Part shown: positions 1 through 8,501 of the stretch, one piece after another
Position numbering within the stretch: position 1 is the stretch's first letter
How the letters are laid out: each line of letters starts with the position of its first letter
Source of the DNA: Chloroflexi bacterium OLB14
GTDB lineage: Bacteria > Chloroflexota > Anaerolineae > Anaerolineales > Villigracilaceae
Assembly (NCBI GenBank): GCA_001567105.1
Contig: LMZR01000014.1
Location: 147,292-211,291, forward strand
Length of the DNA stretch: 64,000 bases
Direction of reading: 5' to 3'
The notes under the pieces: generated by a model
Database searches by the model: none
The model's input: only the letters and a program-made list of their open reading frames with translations
What the model was told of the DNA's origin: nothing
Position numbers and translations under genes: made by a program

Positions 1-1327
1 GTAGAACTTGCCCATTCAAGTTGTATTAATTTTGACCAAAGGTATAATGCCTTTTTATATTGTTTTGAATTAAGGCAATATTGTAGAATTTCTTCACAAA
101 ACCTAATAAGTAATGGCTGATTAGTTTTGATACCATATTCAGTAATATGGATAATAAAGTCAGTTAGTTTAAATAAATCTTTTTCTTTTTGGGGTAAAAA
201 TATTTCATTTACAATTTTCTTAACAAGTATTTGTCTGGATTTATCATCAGAAATTATCACTATATAATGAGACAATGCTTCTACCCCAATATCATAAGCA
301 GGGAAATTAATAACAAAAGTCAATAAGTCTGAAAGCCACCTCTCTGCTTCCTCTTTCGGAAATATCCATGAGAACTCATTGACAGGTGTATTTAATTGTT
401 GTTTGATCTGAGATACCTCCGTAATTTTTAAGTATTCGTTACGATTGGGATACCACCGTTTGTACTTAACTGCCAAATCTAGTTCATCGCCAATAGTTTT
501 CAAATGCTTTGCTTTTTGCGGCAAAATTAATTTTGAAATTTCTCTTTTGAGTTCTCTGCCATCTGATTTTCTAATGAGTTCATCTATCCAATTTACATAT
601 ATTACACCAGATAAGTCTTGTATATTTGGAGATTGCCACTCTACAACCTGTCCATATTGGCTTTGCCGAGTCGAAAAAAAATACTCTTACTGAATCAGAT
701 GTATCTTTAGCAAGGGTAGAAAAAGATATAGAGGCTCTATAGGGTTGCGGGATACATTGGAAAATTGAGCATAAAAATTCTATTCGAATTTTATGATCAC
801 CTAGAGAAGAAATTATATTAATTTTTTCTCTAGATGATAAATACTTAGCAAGCACTGCTCCAATTTGAGCAGGAAATTGAGAAAGTACATCCACCCGAAT
901 AGTATTATTAGTAAATTCAATTTCTATAGGTGGAATATCTTTTGTAATATTTTTATAATATGAAATGTTTTTAAATGCTTGAAAAATTGGATAAACATCC
1001 CAATCAATTTTTTCAAGTTGAGATAAAGTAATATAAAGAAATTCTGAAAAGACTGGCTTACCGCGCGAAGTTGGCTCGGTAAGTTCCATCAACTCATAAT
1101 GAGCGGCAACAAAACCATCTTTGAATAAAGGAAAAAAGCCATAGACATGACTGGATTCTCCCATGAAATCATTTGTTAAACCTAATCTTATAGTTTTGTA
1201 TATTTCTCTTTGTAACTCTTCCGAAAAAGATTCACTATAAGCTATGGGTTGCAAGTCACCATATACATTTTTTTCCATCTGATGTTTGCAACATGCCATA
1301 AATATAATGAGGAAATTCAAGTTTCAT
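1..1327 (-). CDS. GAP1-like GTPase-partner protein, partial, two frameshifts
   Basis: The gene starts at ATG 1327, one base after the stop of the upstream GTPase gene, so the two are probably translationally coupled. It runs off the left edge; at least about 440 residues are encoded. The intact reading begins MKLEFPHYIYGMLQTSDGKN and needs two one-base corrections, at the A7 run 1268-1274 (coding strand) and the eight-base run 674-681. Once corrected, the frame stays open to position 1. An opening 'YGM...DG' stretch, followed later by 'PYRASISFST', recalls the GAP1 (GTPase-associated protein 1) N-terminal and middle domains found beside predicted GTPases in bacterial conflict-type systems. 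The family assignment comes from memory of the pattern and from the neighbour; an unrelated large helical protein is possible. Coding potential is firm, function is not. Confidence 0.6.
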
Positions 1328-1328
1328 T

Positions 1329-2255
1329 TTATATACCTAGAAACTTACGGAGTCCTTTAACTACATCGGCATACTTCTTCCCTCTTGTCCTTCTAATTCT
1401 AACATCTTCGTCGTCATCAGCCAGTTTATCTAGAATCCATTCCAAAGACTCAGCCACGCCTATTGGTTTTATGCTTGCTGGCTTTCGAATTTTGTTTACA
1501 TCGCCGTTGCTGGCTTCTTTATCCCACTGAGACTTTCTACCTTTTTCTGTATCAACAAACCCTGTAGCGCTAACTGGCAACCAATAAACATGATCGGTAT
1601 CAAAGGCCTGATCAATTATTGCCTTAGCATTTCTGCCGAGAATCTTTTCCGCTAACTCCTCAACCTCCTCAAAGTATCCCTCTTTGTCAAATTTGCTATT
1701 GGGTCCTTGCCCCTCAACTTGATCAACTTTTGTCACGCAAAACACTATATAAGGTTTAGCACCTTCTGTTTGCTCTTGAATTTGGGCAATAATAGCACTA
1801 AATAATGGAAAATATGGATCAGTACCTTTATTGGGTAAAATTTCACCTTCTAGCCAAGATTGTTGTGAGTCTAATAAGAATATTATTCCAGAGCTACCTT
1901 TTACATACTGCTCATAGAAATCGTGATAAATAGATGCGCCAGCAACCCCTCTGATCGCTTCACCCGGCACGTCTGCTGCATGAAGCCTAAATTGAGCGCC
2001 GGGACTTAAACCAAGCATGGTTGCCTCCTTCTCAACCACAAAAAACATCTTATTTTCTACTTGAGTTTGTGGAGGGTATTCGCTCTGTGAGAAAATTTGT
2101 GCTGTAAGATCTGACATATCTTTGATTGTTTGCCCCACTGGTCTAATCCGCCATGGAGATTGTTCTAAGGCTAATGCTAAATTCAATACACCTAAGAAAG
2201 TTGTTTTACCCGCTTTTTTAAGTCCTAATATTGAAATTACTTTATCACTTGGCAT
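1329..2255 (-). CDS. TRAFAC-like GTPase of the GAP1-associated type
   Basis: A 308-residue P-loop GTPase. Visible motifs are G1 GLKKAGKTT (residues 11-19), G3 AADVPGE (D95), G4 TKVD (175-178) and G5 PVSATG (227-232). A Gly-Glu after the G3 Asp-x-Pro is characteristic of the double-GTPase/GAP1-linked families rather than of Ras, Era or translation GTPases. No membrane segment or signal peptide is seen; the C-terminus is highly charged (ADDDEDVRIRRTRGKK). It is followed after one base by the GAP1-like gene, which supports a two-component operon. In such systems the GTPase is thought to act as a switch coupled to effector or sensor proteins; the role here is unknown. GTPase fold is certain from the motifs; the subfamily is inferred. 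Confidence 0.75.
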   Translation of the reverse strand: MPSDKVISILGLKKAGKTTFLGVLNLALALEQSPWRIRPVGQTIKDMSDLTAQIFSQSEYPPQTQVENKMFFVVEKEATMLGLSPGAQFRLHAADVPGEAIRGVAGASIYHDFYEQYVKGSSGIIFLLDSQQSWLEGEILPNKGTDPYFPLFSAIIAQIQEQTEGAKPYIVFCVTKVDQVEGQGPNSKFDKEGYFEEVEELAEKILGRNAKAIIDQAFDTDHVYWLPVSATGFVDTEKGRKSQWDKEASNGDVNKIRKPASIKPIGVAESLEWILDKLADDDEDVRIRRTRGKKYADVVKGLRKFLGI

Positions 2256-2594
2256 AAATCGTCTCCATCTTGGATTTTAGTTTTTCAATACAAAGATATC
2301 TATATTATGTTTGATTCATTTAATTTTTGCATCTTGACTAACGCATGTTAAACATGCTGGAAAGTTCCGCACTCAAATTCCCCTCAATTCTTAGATGCTC
2401 CCCTCTTATCCATCGAACATTCGATATTTGACACCCAAGATGAATGCAGATATCTTTTAGGCGGTAATCTATTTCATTACCACCTAAAGATTATGGCTAT
2501 TTTACGACTTTCCACATTTAATTTCAACCTCAATTTACTCAAAAAACTTTCAATTCTTTAAGCCACCCGCCCAGTGGATTTTTGAACATGCGTG

Positions 2595-2603
2595 CTATAA
2601 TTC
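2595..2603 (+). promoter_or_regulatory. Extended -10 promoter of dnaE
   Basis: TGCTATAAT at 2595-2603 is a perfect extended -10 element. The -35 position (2575-2580, TGGATT) is poor, as is usual for extended -10 promoters. The resulting leader of about 70 nt consists largely of octamer repeats. Confidence 0.5.
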
Positions 2604-2607
2604 GGTT

Positions 2608-2679
2608 TGATAGTTACATAGTTGGCTAGTTATCTAGTTCAACTAACAAACTACCAAACTACCTAACTAATAAACTAAC
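2608..2679 (+). repeat. Degenerate octamer tandem tract before dnaE
   Basis: Units of about 8 bp, first TAGTT-rich then AACTA-rich (AACTAACA, AACTACCA, AACTACCT, AACTAATA), run directly into the dnaE start codon. The two halves are roughly complementary and could fold. No Shine-Dalgarno sequence is visible. Confidence 0.7.
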
Positions 2680-5600
2680 ATGTCCTTCGCCCACTTACAC
2701 GTTCACACTGAATATTCTTTATTAGATGGCTTCTCGAATATCAAGAAGTTAGTGAAGCGTGTTAAAGAAATGGATATGCCCGCAGTTGCCATCACTGACC
2801 ATGGCACGATGTATGGTGTGATTGATTTTTACAAAGCCGCAAAAGGTGTAGGGGTTAAACCTATCATTGGTTTAGAAGCCTATATGGCGCCACGCGGTAT
2901 GAAAGATAAAGATTCAAAACTTGACCGTCATTCTTCGCATTTACTTTTATTAGCAGAAAATGAAGTTGGTTATCAAAACTTATTGAAGATTGCCTCCGCT
3001 TCACAATTGGAAGGCTACTATTATCATCCACGCATTGACCATGATTTTCTAGCACAACATTCAGAGGGATTAATTTGTACCAGCGGATGTATGTCTGCTG
3101 AAATTCCAAAAGCATTGTTATATGAAAATCCACAAGAAGCAGTGCGCCGTTGGAATTGGTATTACGATTTATTTGGTGCCGATAGATTTTTTGTAGAACT
3201 GCAAAGCCATAACATTCCAGAAATTACAGACTTAAATAAAAAATTATTAGAACTTGGTGCAAAATATAACGCACGTTATATCGCCACCAATGATGTGCAT
3301 TACATTAATCAAGAAGATGCAAAGTTACAAGACATCATGTTAACGATGCAAACGCAAACGGTACTCAGTGACCCTGAACGTATGCGCATGAGTGATGATT
3401 CATATTTCCTGCGCCCACCTGCTGAAATGCAAAGGTTATTTGCTGAAGTACCTGAGTCAATGTCTAACACGTTGTTGATTGCTGAACGCTGTAATGTCAA
3501 TTTAGATTTCCAAGGTTATCACTTACCAGATTTCCCTGTGCCTTCAAATCACACTGCTGAAACATATTTACGTGAACTTTGCGAGGCTGGGGCTAGGAAA
3601 AGGTATGGGGATGAAGCCACCAGCCAGAAAGTCCGCGAAAGACTCGCTTATGAACTTCGTATCGTGCATGAGATGGGATTCGATGCCTACTTCTTAATCG
3701 TGTGGGATTTATGTCGCTTCGCCCGTGAACGTGGAATTTGGTACAACGCCCGCGGCTCGGCGGCTGGCTCGATCATTGCTTATACACTCGAAATTGCATT
3801 GGTAGATCCATTAGAACATAATTTAATTTTTGAACGCTTCTTAAATCCAGGTCGTGTGTCTATGCCTGATATTGATTTGGATTTTCAAGATGAGCGTCGG
3901 TCTGAAATGTTGGGCTATTGTGTGAATAAATATGGCACAGATAAAGTTGCTCAAATTATTACCTTTGGCACAATGGGAACAAAAGCCGCCATTCGTGATG
4001 TAGCGCGGGTGATGGAAATTCCATTACCCGAAGTTGACCGTGTTGCTAAACTTGTGCCATTTGCCGCCGCCAAAGGTGCAGGCATGGAAGATGCTATGGC
4101 AGTGCGTGAGTTCAAAGAAATTTATGATAACAACGCGCAAATGCGTGAAGTGATAGACATTGCCACAAAAATGGAAGGCACTGTGCGTAATGCAGGCACA
4201 CATGCGGCTGGCGTTGTGATTTCAGATAAAGCACTGACAGAATATTTGCCACTTCATCGCCCAACATCAAATTCAGAAGAAACGCCAATAAAATCCGTAA
4301 CGCAATTTGAAATGGGCGTGCTTGAAACATTGGGCATGTTAAAAGTAGATTTTCTTGGCTTAATCACATTAACTGTTATGGCACGCGCATGTGATTTTAT
4401 TGAAAAACGTCACGGCATTAAATATGATTTGAATAATATTCCAATTGACGACCCGAAAGCATTTGAATTAATGAGTGCTGGTCAAACGGCTGGCGTGTTC
4501 CAAGTAGAAGGAAGTGGAATGACGCGTTACATCGTGCAAATGAAACCAAAAAATTTGGATAACATCATTGCTATGGTGGCGTTGTATCGTCCAGGTCCGA
4601 TGGCGTTTATTCCTGACTATATTTCTCGCATGCACGGCACACAAGCAGTTAAATATCGTCATCCATCAATGGAAAAGATTTTTAGTGATACCTATGGCAT
4701 TCCAATTTATCAAGAACAATTGATGCAAGCCGCAGTAGAGTTAGCAGGCTATACACCTTCCGAATCAGATGAATTGCGCAGAGCCATTTCTAAAAAGAAA
4801 AAAGAAGATATTGATAAACATCGTAATAAATTTGTAAAAGGTGCAGTAGCCAAAGGCATGACTGAACCTATTGCCAATGATATTTATTCTGATTGGGAAG
4901 AATTTGCAAGGTATGGATTTAACAAATCTCACGCCGCTGATTATGGTGTGATTGCAGTTCAAACTGCATTCTTAAAATCTAAATACCCAACCGAATACAT
5001 GACCGCGCTTCTATCTGCTACGGCAAGCCAAACTGACAAAGTTGCTTACTATGTTGCCGATGCACGTTTAATGGGCGTACCAGTTTTACAACCTGACATC
5101 AATGCATCCACTTGGGATTTTGATATTGAGGATGTTGAAACTTCCGCCGAGGACGGCGGAAGTAGCCATGCTCACACCGCCGTCCTCGGCGGCGTGGGAA
5201 AGAGCAAAACAAAATCACAAATTCGTTTTGGCTTAGGCGCCATTAAAAATGTTGGTCAACAAGCCGTGCAACCGATTATTGATGAACGAATCAAAAACGG
5301 AAAATTTACAGACCTAAATGATTTTGCTCGCCGTGTTGATTTACGTTCTGTTGGCAAACGCGCACTTGAATGTTTAATCAAAGTTGGCGCAATGGATTCT
5401 TTTGGTAATCGTGCATCTATGTTGGCTTCGTTAGATAAAATCGTTTCCATTTCCAGTGCACACTTCCGCGCCGCAGATGTTGGGCAAATTAGCATGTTTG
5501 GTAGCACAAGCGGCGTTGTGGAAGAAATCAAATTGCCCGAAGTAAAAAATGTTGATAAACGTGAAATGTTAAATTGGGAACGCGAACTCATCGGGCTTTA

Positions 5601-6666
5601 CATTTCAGATCATCCGCTCAATGAATATCAAGCCACGCTTTCACAAATCGTCAGTTATTTTTCTGGTCAACTTTCCGAATCGAGTCACGAAGAAAAAGTT
5701 CGCGTGGCGGGTCTCATCACAAACATTCGTCCGTACACCACAAAAACTGGCAAGCCAATGGGCTTCGTCACCATTGAAGATATTCAAGGCGTAATGGAAA
5801 CTGTTTTATTTCCAAAAACTTGGGAGCAATACAAAACGAAATTAAATAATGATCAAATCGTTATTATTGAAGGAAAAGTTGATCACAGCAACACGCCACC
5901 AAAAATTTTAGTAGATGTGATTAAAACTGAAATCAAGATTTTAGAATCAGCAGATGATTCGACTCTCAAACCTATTCCTGTTCAAAAACCATCCGCTTCA
6001 AAACCTGACCCGAAACCTGTTTCTGCACCCAAACAGAATCCAAAGCCTGATGCAAATGTAGGTCACGCTTCTAGCGTGACAAATAAAATTAAACAAGAAA
6101 GTCACGTTCAAAACGTGACCTACGCGATAGCAGAATCAAAACCTGAATATGATGATATGCCTCCCCCACCTGATAACTTCCCAGAAGATTGGGAAAGTCA
6201 ATGGCAACCATCTTTTGATGAAGCAAACATTGCTTCACAAAAAGAACCGAAATTTAAGAAAAATGAAGAAGTGACTCCACCTTTAGCGAATCGTGTGGCT
6301 GAGGCATTGATAAATGTCGAAGAGCAGAACCAACTAGACGATAAGTTTGAAGCGCTTATTCCATCTTTATATGTTCCACTTGCAAAAGAAAATAAAGATA
6401 AAGAACATCCGCCACAACAGATCACAATTACGTTACGCTCCACTGGTGACCGCGAGCGTGATAAACGGCGCATCAAAACTTTGTATGGCACGCTGATTTC
6501 GTATCATGGGCGCGATAAATTTAGTTTTCAAATTTTTGAAAATAGCAAAGGGCATCTAATTGATTTCCCCAACGAAAGCACACGCATTTGCCCCGAGTTG
6601 TTAGAACGCCTGAAAAAATTATTAGATGAAGAATCTTGGCGGGTGGATGAGATAACGTATCAGTAA
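2680..6666 (+). CDS. dnaE: DNA polymerase III alpha subunit
   Basis: Replicative polymerase catalytic subunit, 1328 residues. It opens with a PHP domain (HLHVHTEYSLLDG, then AITDHGTMYG). The palm carries the catalytic aspartates in PDIDLDF (396-402) and KVDFLGL (555-561). An OB fold lies near residues 1010-1060 (VRVAGLITNIRPYTTKTGKP). A Pro/Lys-rich linker and a small C-terminal domain make it longer than the roughly 1160 residues of E. coli DnaE. Two segments look like translated repeats: residues about 821-839, encoded by a GCCGAGGACGGC palindrome pair, and about 1128-1148, encoded by a GTCACG palindrome pair. Both keep the frame. No intein motif was found. The start ATG follows an octamer repeat tract without a ribosome-binding site. 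Confidence 0.97.
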   Translation: MSFAHLHVHTEYSLLDGFSNIKKLVKRVKEMDMPAVAITDHGTMYGVIDFYKAAKGVGVKPIIGLEAYMAPRGMKDKDSKLDRHSSHLLLLAENEVGYQNLLKIASASQLEGYYYHPRIDHDFLAQHSEGLICTSGCMSAEIPKALLYENPQEAVRRWNWYYDLFGADRFFVELQSHNIPEITDLNKKLLELGAKYNARYIATNDVHYINQEDAKLQDIMLTMQTQTVLSDPERMRMSDDSYFLRPPAEMQRLFAEVPESMSNTLLIAERCNVNLDFQGYHLPDFPVPSNHTAETYLRELCEAGARKRYGDEATSQKVRERLAYELRIVHEMGFDAYFLIVWDLCRFARERGIWYNARGSAAGSIIAYTLEIALVDPLEHNLIFERFLNPGRVSMPDIDLDFQDERRSEMLGYCVNKYGTDKVAQIITFGTMGTKAAIRDVARVMEIPLPEVDRVAKLVPFAAAKGAGMEDAMAVREFKEIYDNNAQMREVIDIATKMEGTVRNAGTHAAGVVISDKALTEYLPLHRPTSNSEETPIKSVTQFEMGVLETLGMLKVDFLGLITLTVMARACDFIEKRHGIKYDLNNIPIDDPKAFELMSAGQTAGVFQVEGSGMTRYIVQMKPKNLDNIIAMVALYRPGPMAFIPDYISRMHGTQAVKYRHPSMEKIFSDTYGIPIYQEQLMQAAVELAGYTPSESDELRRAISKKKKEDIDKHRNKFVKGAVAKGMTEPIANDIYSDWEEFARYGFNKSHAADYGVIAVQTAFLKSKYPTEYMTALLSATASQTDKVAYYVADARLMGVPVLQPDINASTWDFDIEDVETSAEDGGSSHAHTAVLGGVGKSKTKSQIRFGLGAIKNVGQQAVQPIIDERIKNGKFTDLNDFARRVDLRSVGKRALECLIKVGAMDSFGNRASMLASLDKIVSISSAHFRAADVGQISMFGSTSGVVEEIKLPEVKNVDKREMLNWERELIGLYISDHPLNEYQATLSQIVSYFSGQLSESSHEEKVRVAGLITNIRPYTTKTGKPMGFVTIEDIQGVMETVLFPKTWEQYKTKLNNDQIVIIEGKVDHSNTPPKILVDVIKTEIKILESADDSTLKPIPVQKPSASKPDPKPVSAPKQNPKPDANVGHASSVTNKIKQESHVQNVTYAIAESKPEYDDMPPPPDNFPEDWESQWQPSFDEANIASQKEPKFKKNEEVTPPLANRVAEALINVEEQNQLDDKFEALIPSLYVPLAKENKDKEHPPQQITITLRSTGDRERDKRRIKTLYGTLISYHGRDKFSFQIFENSKGHLIDFPNESTRICPELLERLKKLLDEESWRVDEITYQ
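5141..5196. repeat. REPIN-like palindrome pair (family B) inside dnaE
   Basis: Two palindromes built on GCCGAGGACGGC, at 5141-5162 and in inverted orientation at 5173-5196, are translated in frame as part of DnaE. The same core recurs at 26289-26306 and 49713-49768. Confidence 0.8.
6058..6123. repeat. REPIN-like palindrome pair (family C) inside dnaE
   Basis: GTAGGTCACGCT...AGCGTGAC (6058-6080) and GTCACGTT...AACGTGACCTAC (6101-6123) face each other across 20 bp, giving outer ends GTAGGTCACG / CGTGACCTAC. It is translated within the DnaE linker. A single family-C palindrome also lies in the valS T-box leader (29733-29755). Confidence 0.8.
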
Positions 6667-6675
6667 ACCAATGGT

Positions 6676-7344
6676 TTAATCAGCTGTTGGGTTTTTCTTT
6701 TGGAAGCGAAACAAACGCTCGATAGAAAAAGAGGCGAAGAATTTTTTAACAGCGGGGATGCGGATGATTAAAAACAAAGCCAGAATGAGACCATAAATTA
6801 ATGGGCGTTGAATATCACCTGATAATGTGAAGATATCACCTTTTTTACTCCATGCATAATGTAAAACCGCAAGTGAAGCAATGAAGTAAATAGTTTTGTG
6901 CAATCGCTTCCAGTTTTTGCCGAGGCGAATTTTCCAAATATCAAAGGATGTGATGGCAAGTGGAATGAGCAAAAGAAATGTTATTACACCCACTACAATA
7001 TATGGTTTTTCAAAAACAGTTTGGACAATTAAACTCCATGCTAAGCCATAATCGAAATTGACGAAAATTAAAACATGAATCACAGCATACATAAAAGCAT
7101 ACAAGCCCAATGTACGACGGCGTTTGAGTGGCTCATTCCATTTGAAGATGGTGTGTAAAGGAGTGCAAATTAAAGATAATACTAATAGCGTAATGGCATG
7201 ACGGCCTGTGCGCTGTTCTAATTCTTGAATGGGGTTAATTGAAAAACTATCTGTGAAAATTTCAAAGAGAATCCAAATAATAGCAGACCAAGCATAAAGA
7301 TGTATTGAGATTTGTAAGGGGGTATAACGAGAAAATAAATTCAT
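6676..7344 (-). CDS. msrQ: Heme membrane subunit of methionine sulfoxide reductase
   Basis: MsrQ (YedZ) is the b-type heme membrane partner that passes electrons to MsrP for repair of oxidised methionine in exported proteins. The 222-residue protein has about six hydrophobic helices of the ferric-reductase-like fold and conserved His in TGRHAITLLVLSL, YAVIHVLIF, WKRLHKTIYF and LAVLHYAWS. It lies downstream of msrP on the same strand, 106 bp away, across a 73-bp inverted repeat. Its 3' end faces dnaE with only 9 bp between them and no clear terminator. Confidence 0.92.
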   Translation of the reverse strand: MNLFSRYTPLQISIHLYAWSAIIWILFEIFTDSFSINPIQELEQRTGRHAITLLVLSLICTPLHTIFKWNEPLKRRRTLGLYAFMYAVIHVLIFVNFDYGLAWSLIVQTVFEKPYIVVGVITFLLLIPLAITSFDIWKIRLGKNWKRLHKTIYFIASLAVLHYAWSKKGDIFTLSGDIQRPLIYGLILALFLIIRIPAVKKFFASFSIERLFRFQKKNPTAD

Positions 7345-7355
7345 GATTAAAAATT

Positions 7356-7428
7356 CTGTACCACGAAGGCTAGTTTTTTTCTAATTACACCATAAAAATT
7401 TTGATAATTAGAAAAGTTCGTGGTACAG
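7356..7428. repeat. 73-bp inverted repeat between msrP and msrQ
   Basis: Outer arms CTGTACCACGAA / TTCGTGGTACAG and inner arms TTTTCTAATTA / TAATTAGAAAA form a long, nearly perfect hairpin in the only gap of the msrPQ operon. It could be a MITE-like insertion or an mRNA processing or attenuation hairpin. No second copy is visible in the window. Confidence 0.7.
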
Positions 7429-7450
7429 CTAAGTTAAATTGATTCCAAAA

Positions 7451-8401
7451 TTAATAATTCAGTTGCAAGTCCAAATCTTTATACAAATCAGCCACTTGTT
7501 CAGCATAGCCATTGAATAATAAGGTTTCGCGGCGGTTAAATTCGCCAATGCGTCTTTCTGAGGCTTGCGACCAACGCGGATGATTTACATTTGGATTCAC
7601 ATTGGCGTAAAAGCCATATTCATTTGGGGCTAGTAAATTCCATAATGTATCTGGTTGTTTATCTGTCAATTCAATTTTCACAATTGACTTTATAGATTTA
7701 AAACCATATTTCCATGGCACTACCAAACGAATTGGCGCGCCGTTTTGGTTAGGCATCGGTTCGCCATATAAACCAGTTGCTAAAATGGCTAAGTCATTCA
7801 TGGCTTCATCAATACGCAAACCTTCATTATAGGGCCAAGGGTAAAACGGACTGCTTTGACCTTTCATCTCTTCGGGGCGATAGACAGTTTCAAAGCGTAA
7901 ATATTTTGCGTTTGAAGTTGGCTCAACTACAGCCAACAAACTGGCTATAGGAAAGCCTTGCCACGGAATGACCATACTCCATGCTTCTACACAGCGTAAA
8001 CGATAAATGCGGTCTTCTTGTGGGAATAATTTTAGTAAATCTTCTATGCCAAAGGTGCGTGGCTTATTGACCATGCCATATACTTCAACTGTCCATGGCG
8101 CAGGGGTAAAACTTTCAGCTAATGAAGCAACTGCTTCTTTGTTGGTGCTAAACTCATAATAATTATTGTAGTTGGTAATTTCTTCATAAGTATTAGCAGC
8201 ATTACCTGTTTCATCGGCATAGCCAGAAGTAGTTGGCACTTGTGTTTGTGATTCTTCTGTAACTTCAGGGGCGCAAGCCGCCAATGCGGCACTACCAGCA
8301 AGTACACCCGCTGTTTTGATAAAATCTCGACGAGAAAAATAAATACTCTTCGGCGTAATTTCAGACGATTTAACAGGCACAGATTTGAACAGGTTACGCA
8401 T
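7451..8401 (-). CDS. msrP: Molybdopterin methionine sulfoxide reductase catalytic subunit
   Basis: MsrP (YedY) reduces methionine sulfoxide in envelope proteins. The 316-residue precursor has a Tat signal (SRRDFIK, arginines 24-25) followed by a hydrophobic stretch ending in LAAC (Cys43), so it may be exported by Tat and then lipid-anchored. The sulfite-oxidase-type molybdopterin fold is shown by YRLRCVEAWS; Cys137 is the expected Mo ligand. A good AGGAG lies 7 nt before ATG 8401. msrQ follows. No other molybdopterin gene is in the window. Confidence 0.93.
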   Translation of the reverse strand: MRNLFKSVPVKSSEITPKSIYFSRRDFIKTAGVLAGSAALAACAPEVTEESQTQVPTTSGYADETGNAANTYEEITNYNNYYEFSTNKEAVASLAESFTPAPWTVEVYGMVNKPRTFGIEDLLKLFPQEDRIYRLRCVEAWSMVIPWQGFPIASLLAVVEPTSNAKYLRFETVYRPEEMKGQSSPFYPWPYNEGLRIDEAMNDLAILATGLYGEPMPNQNGAPIRLVVPWKYGFKSIKSIVKIELTDKQPDTLWNLLAPNEYGFYANVNPNVNHPRWSQASERRIGEFNRRETLLFNGYAEQVADLYKDLDLQLNY

Positions 8402-8440
8402 GGCTCACTCCTTAATTTATTACTCAGATATAGCGATTCT

Positions 8441-8482
8441 AAAAAAACTTTCTTATTCAAACATGATAGTTTGATTAAGAAA
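8441..8482 (-). terminator. Intrinsic terminator after comEC
   Basis: Read on the minus strand, TTTCTTAATCAAAC pairs with GTTTGAATAAGAAA and is followed by a run of seven U (plus-strand A run 8441-8447). It ends the comEC transcript and insulates msrP. Confidence 0.75.
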
Positions 8483-8501
8483 TATTTACCTTACTAACAA
8501 T

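Larger units (their letters stand above)
2256..2679. other. 424-bp divergent intergenic region
   Basis: No gene is seen between the divergent GTPase gene and dnaE. It holds a strong inverted repeat (2455-2491; arms TCTTTTAGGCGGTAAT and ATTACCACCTAAAGA) with no U-run, so it is not a clear terminator. An extended -10 box and an octamer repeat tract precede dnaE and are listed separately. Confidence 0.6.

Noticed and set aside
2680..6666. Intein in DnaE
   Set aside because: Extra length is a linker and repeat-derived segments; no intein splice motifs (N-terminal Cys block, terminal His-Asn) were seen. DnaB also lacks them.
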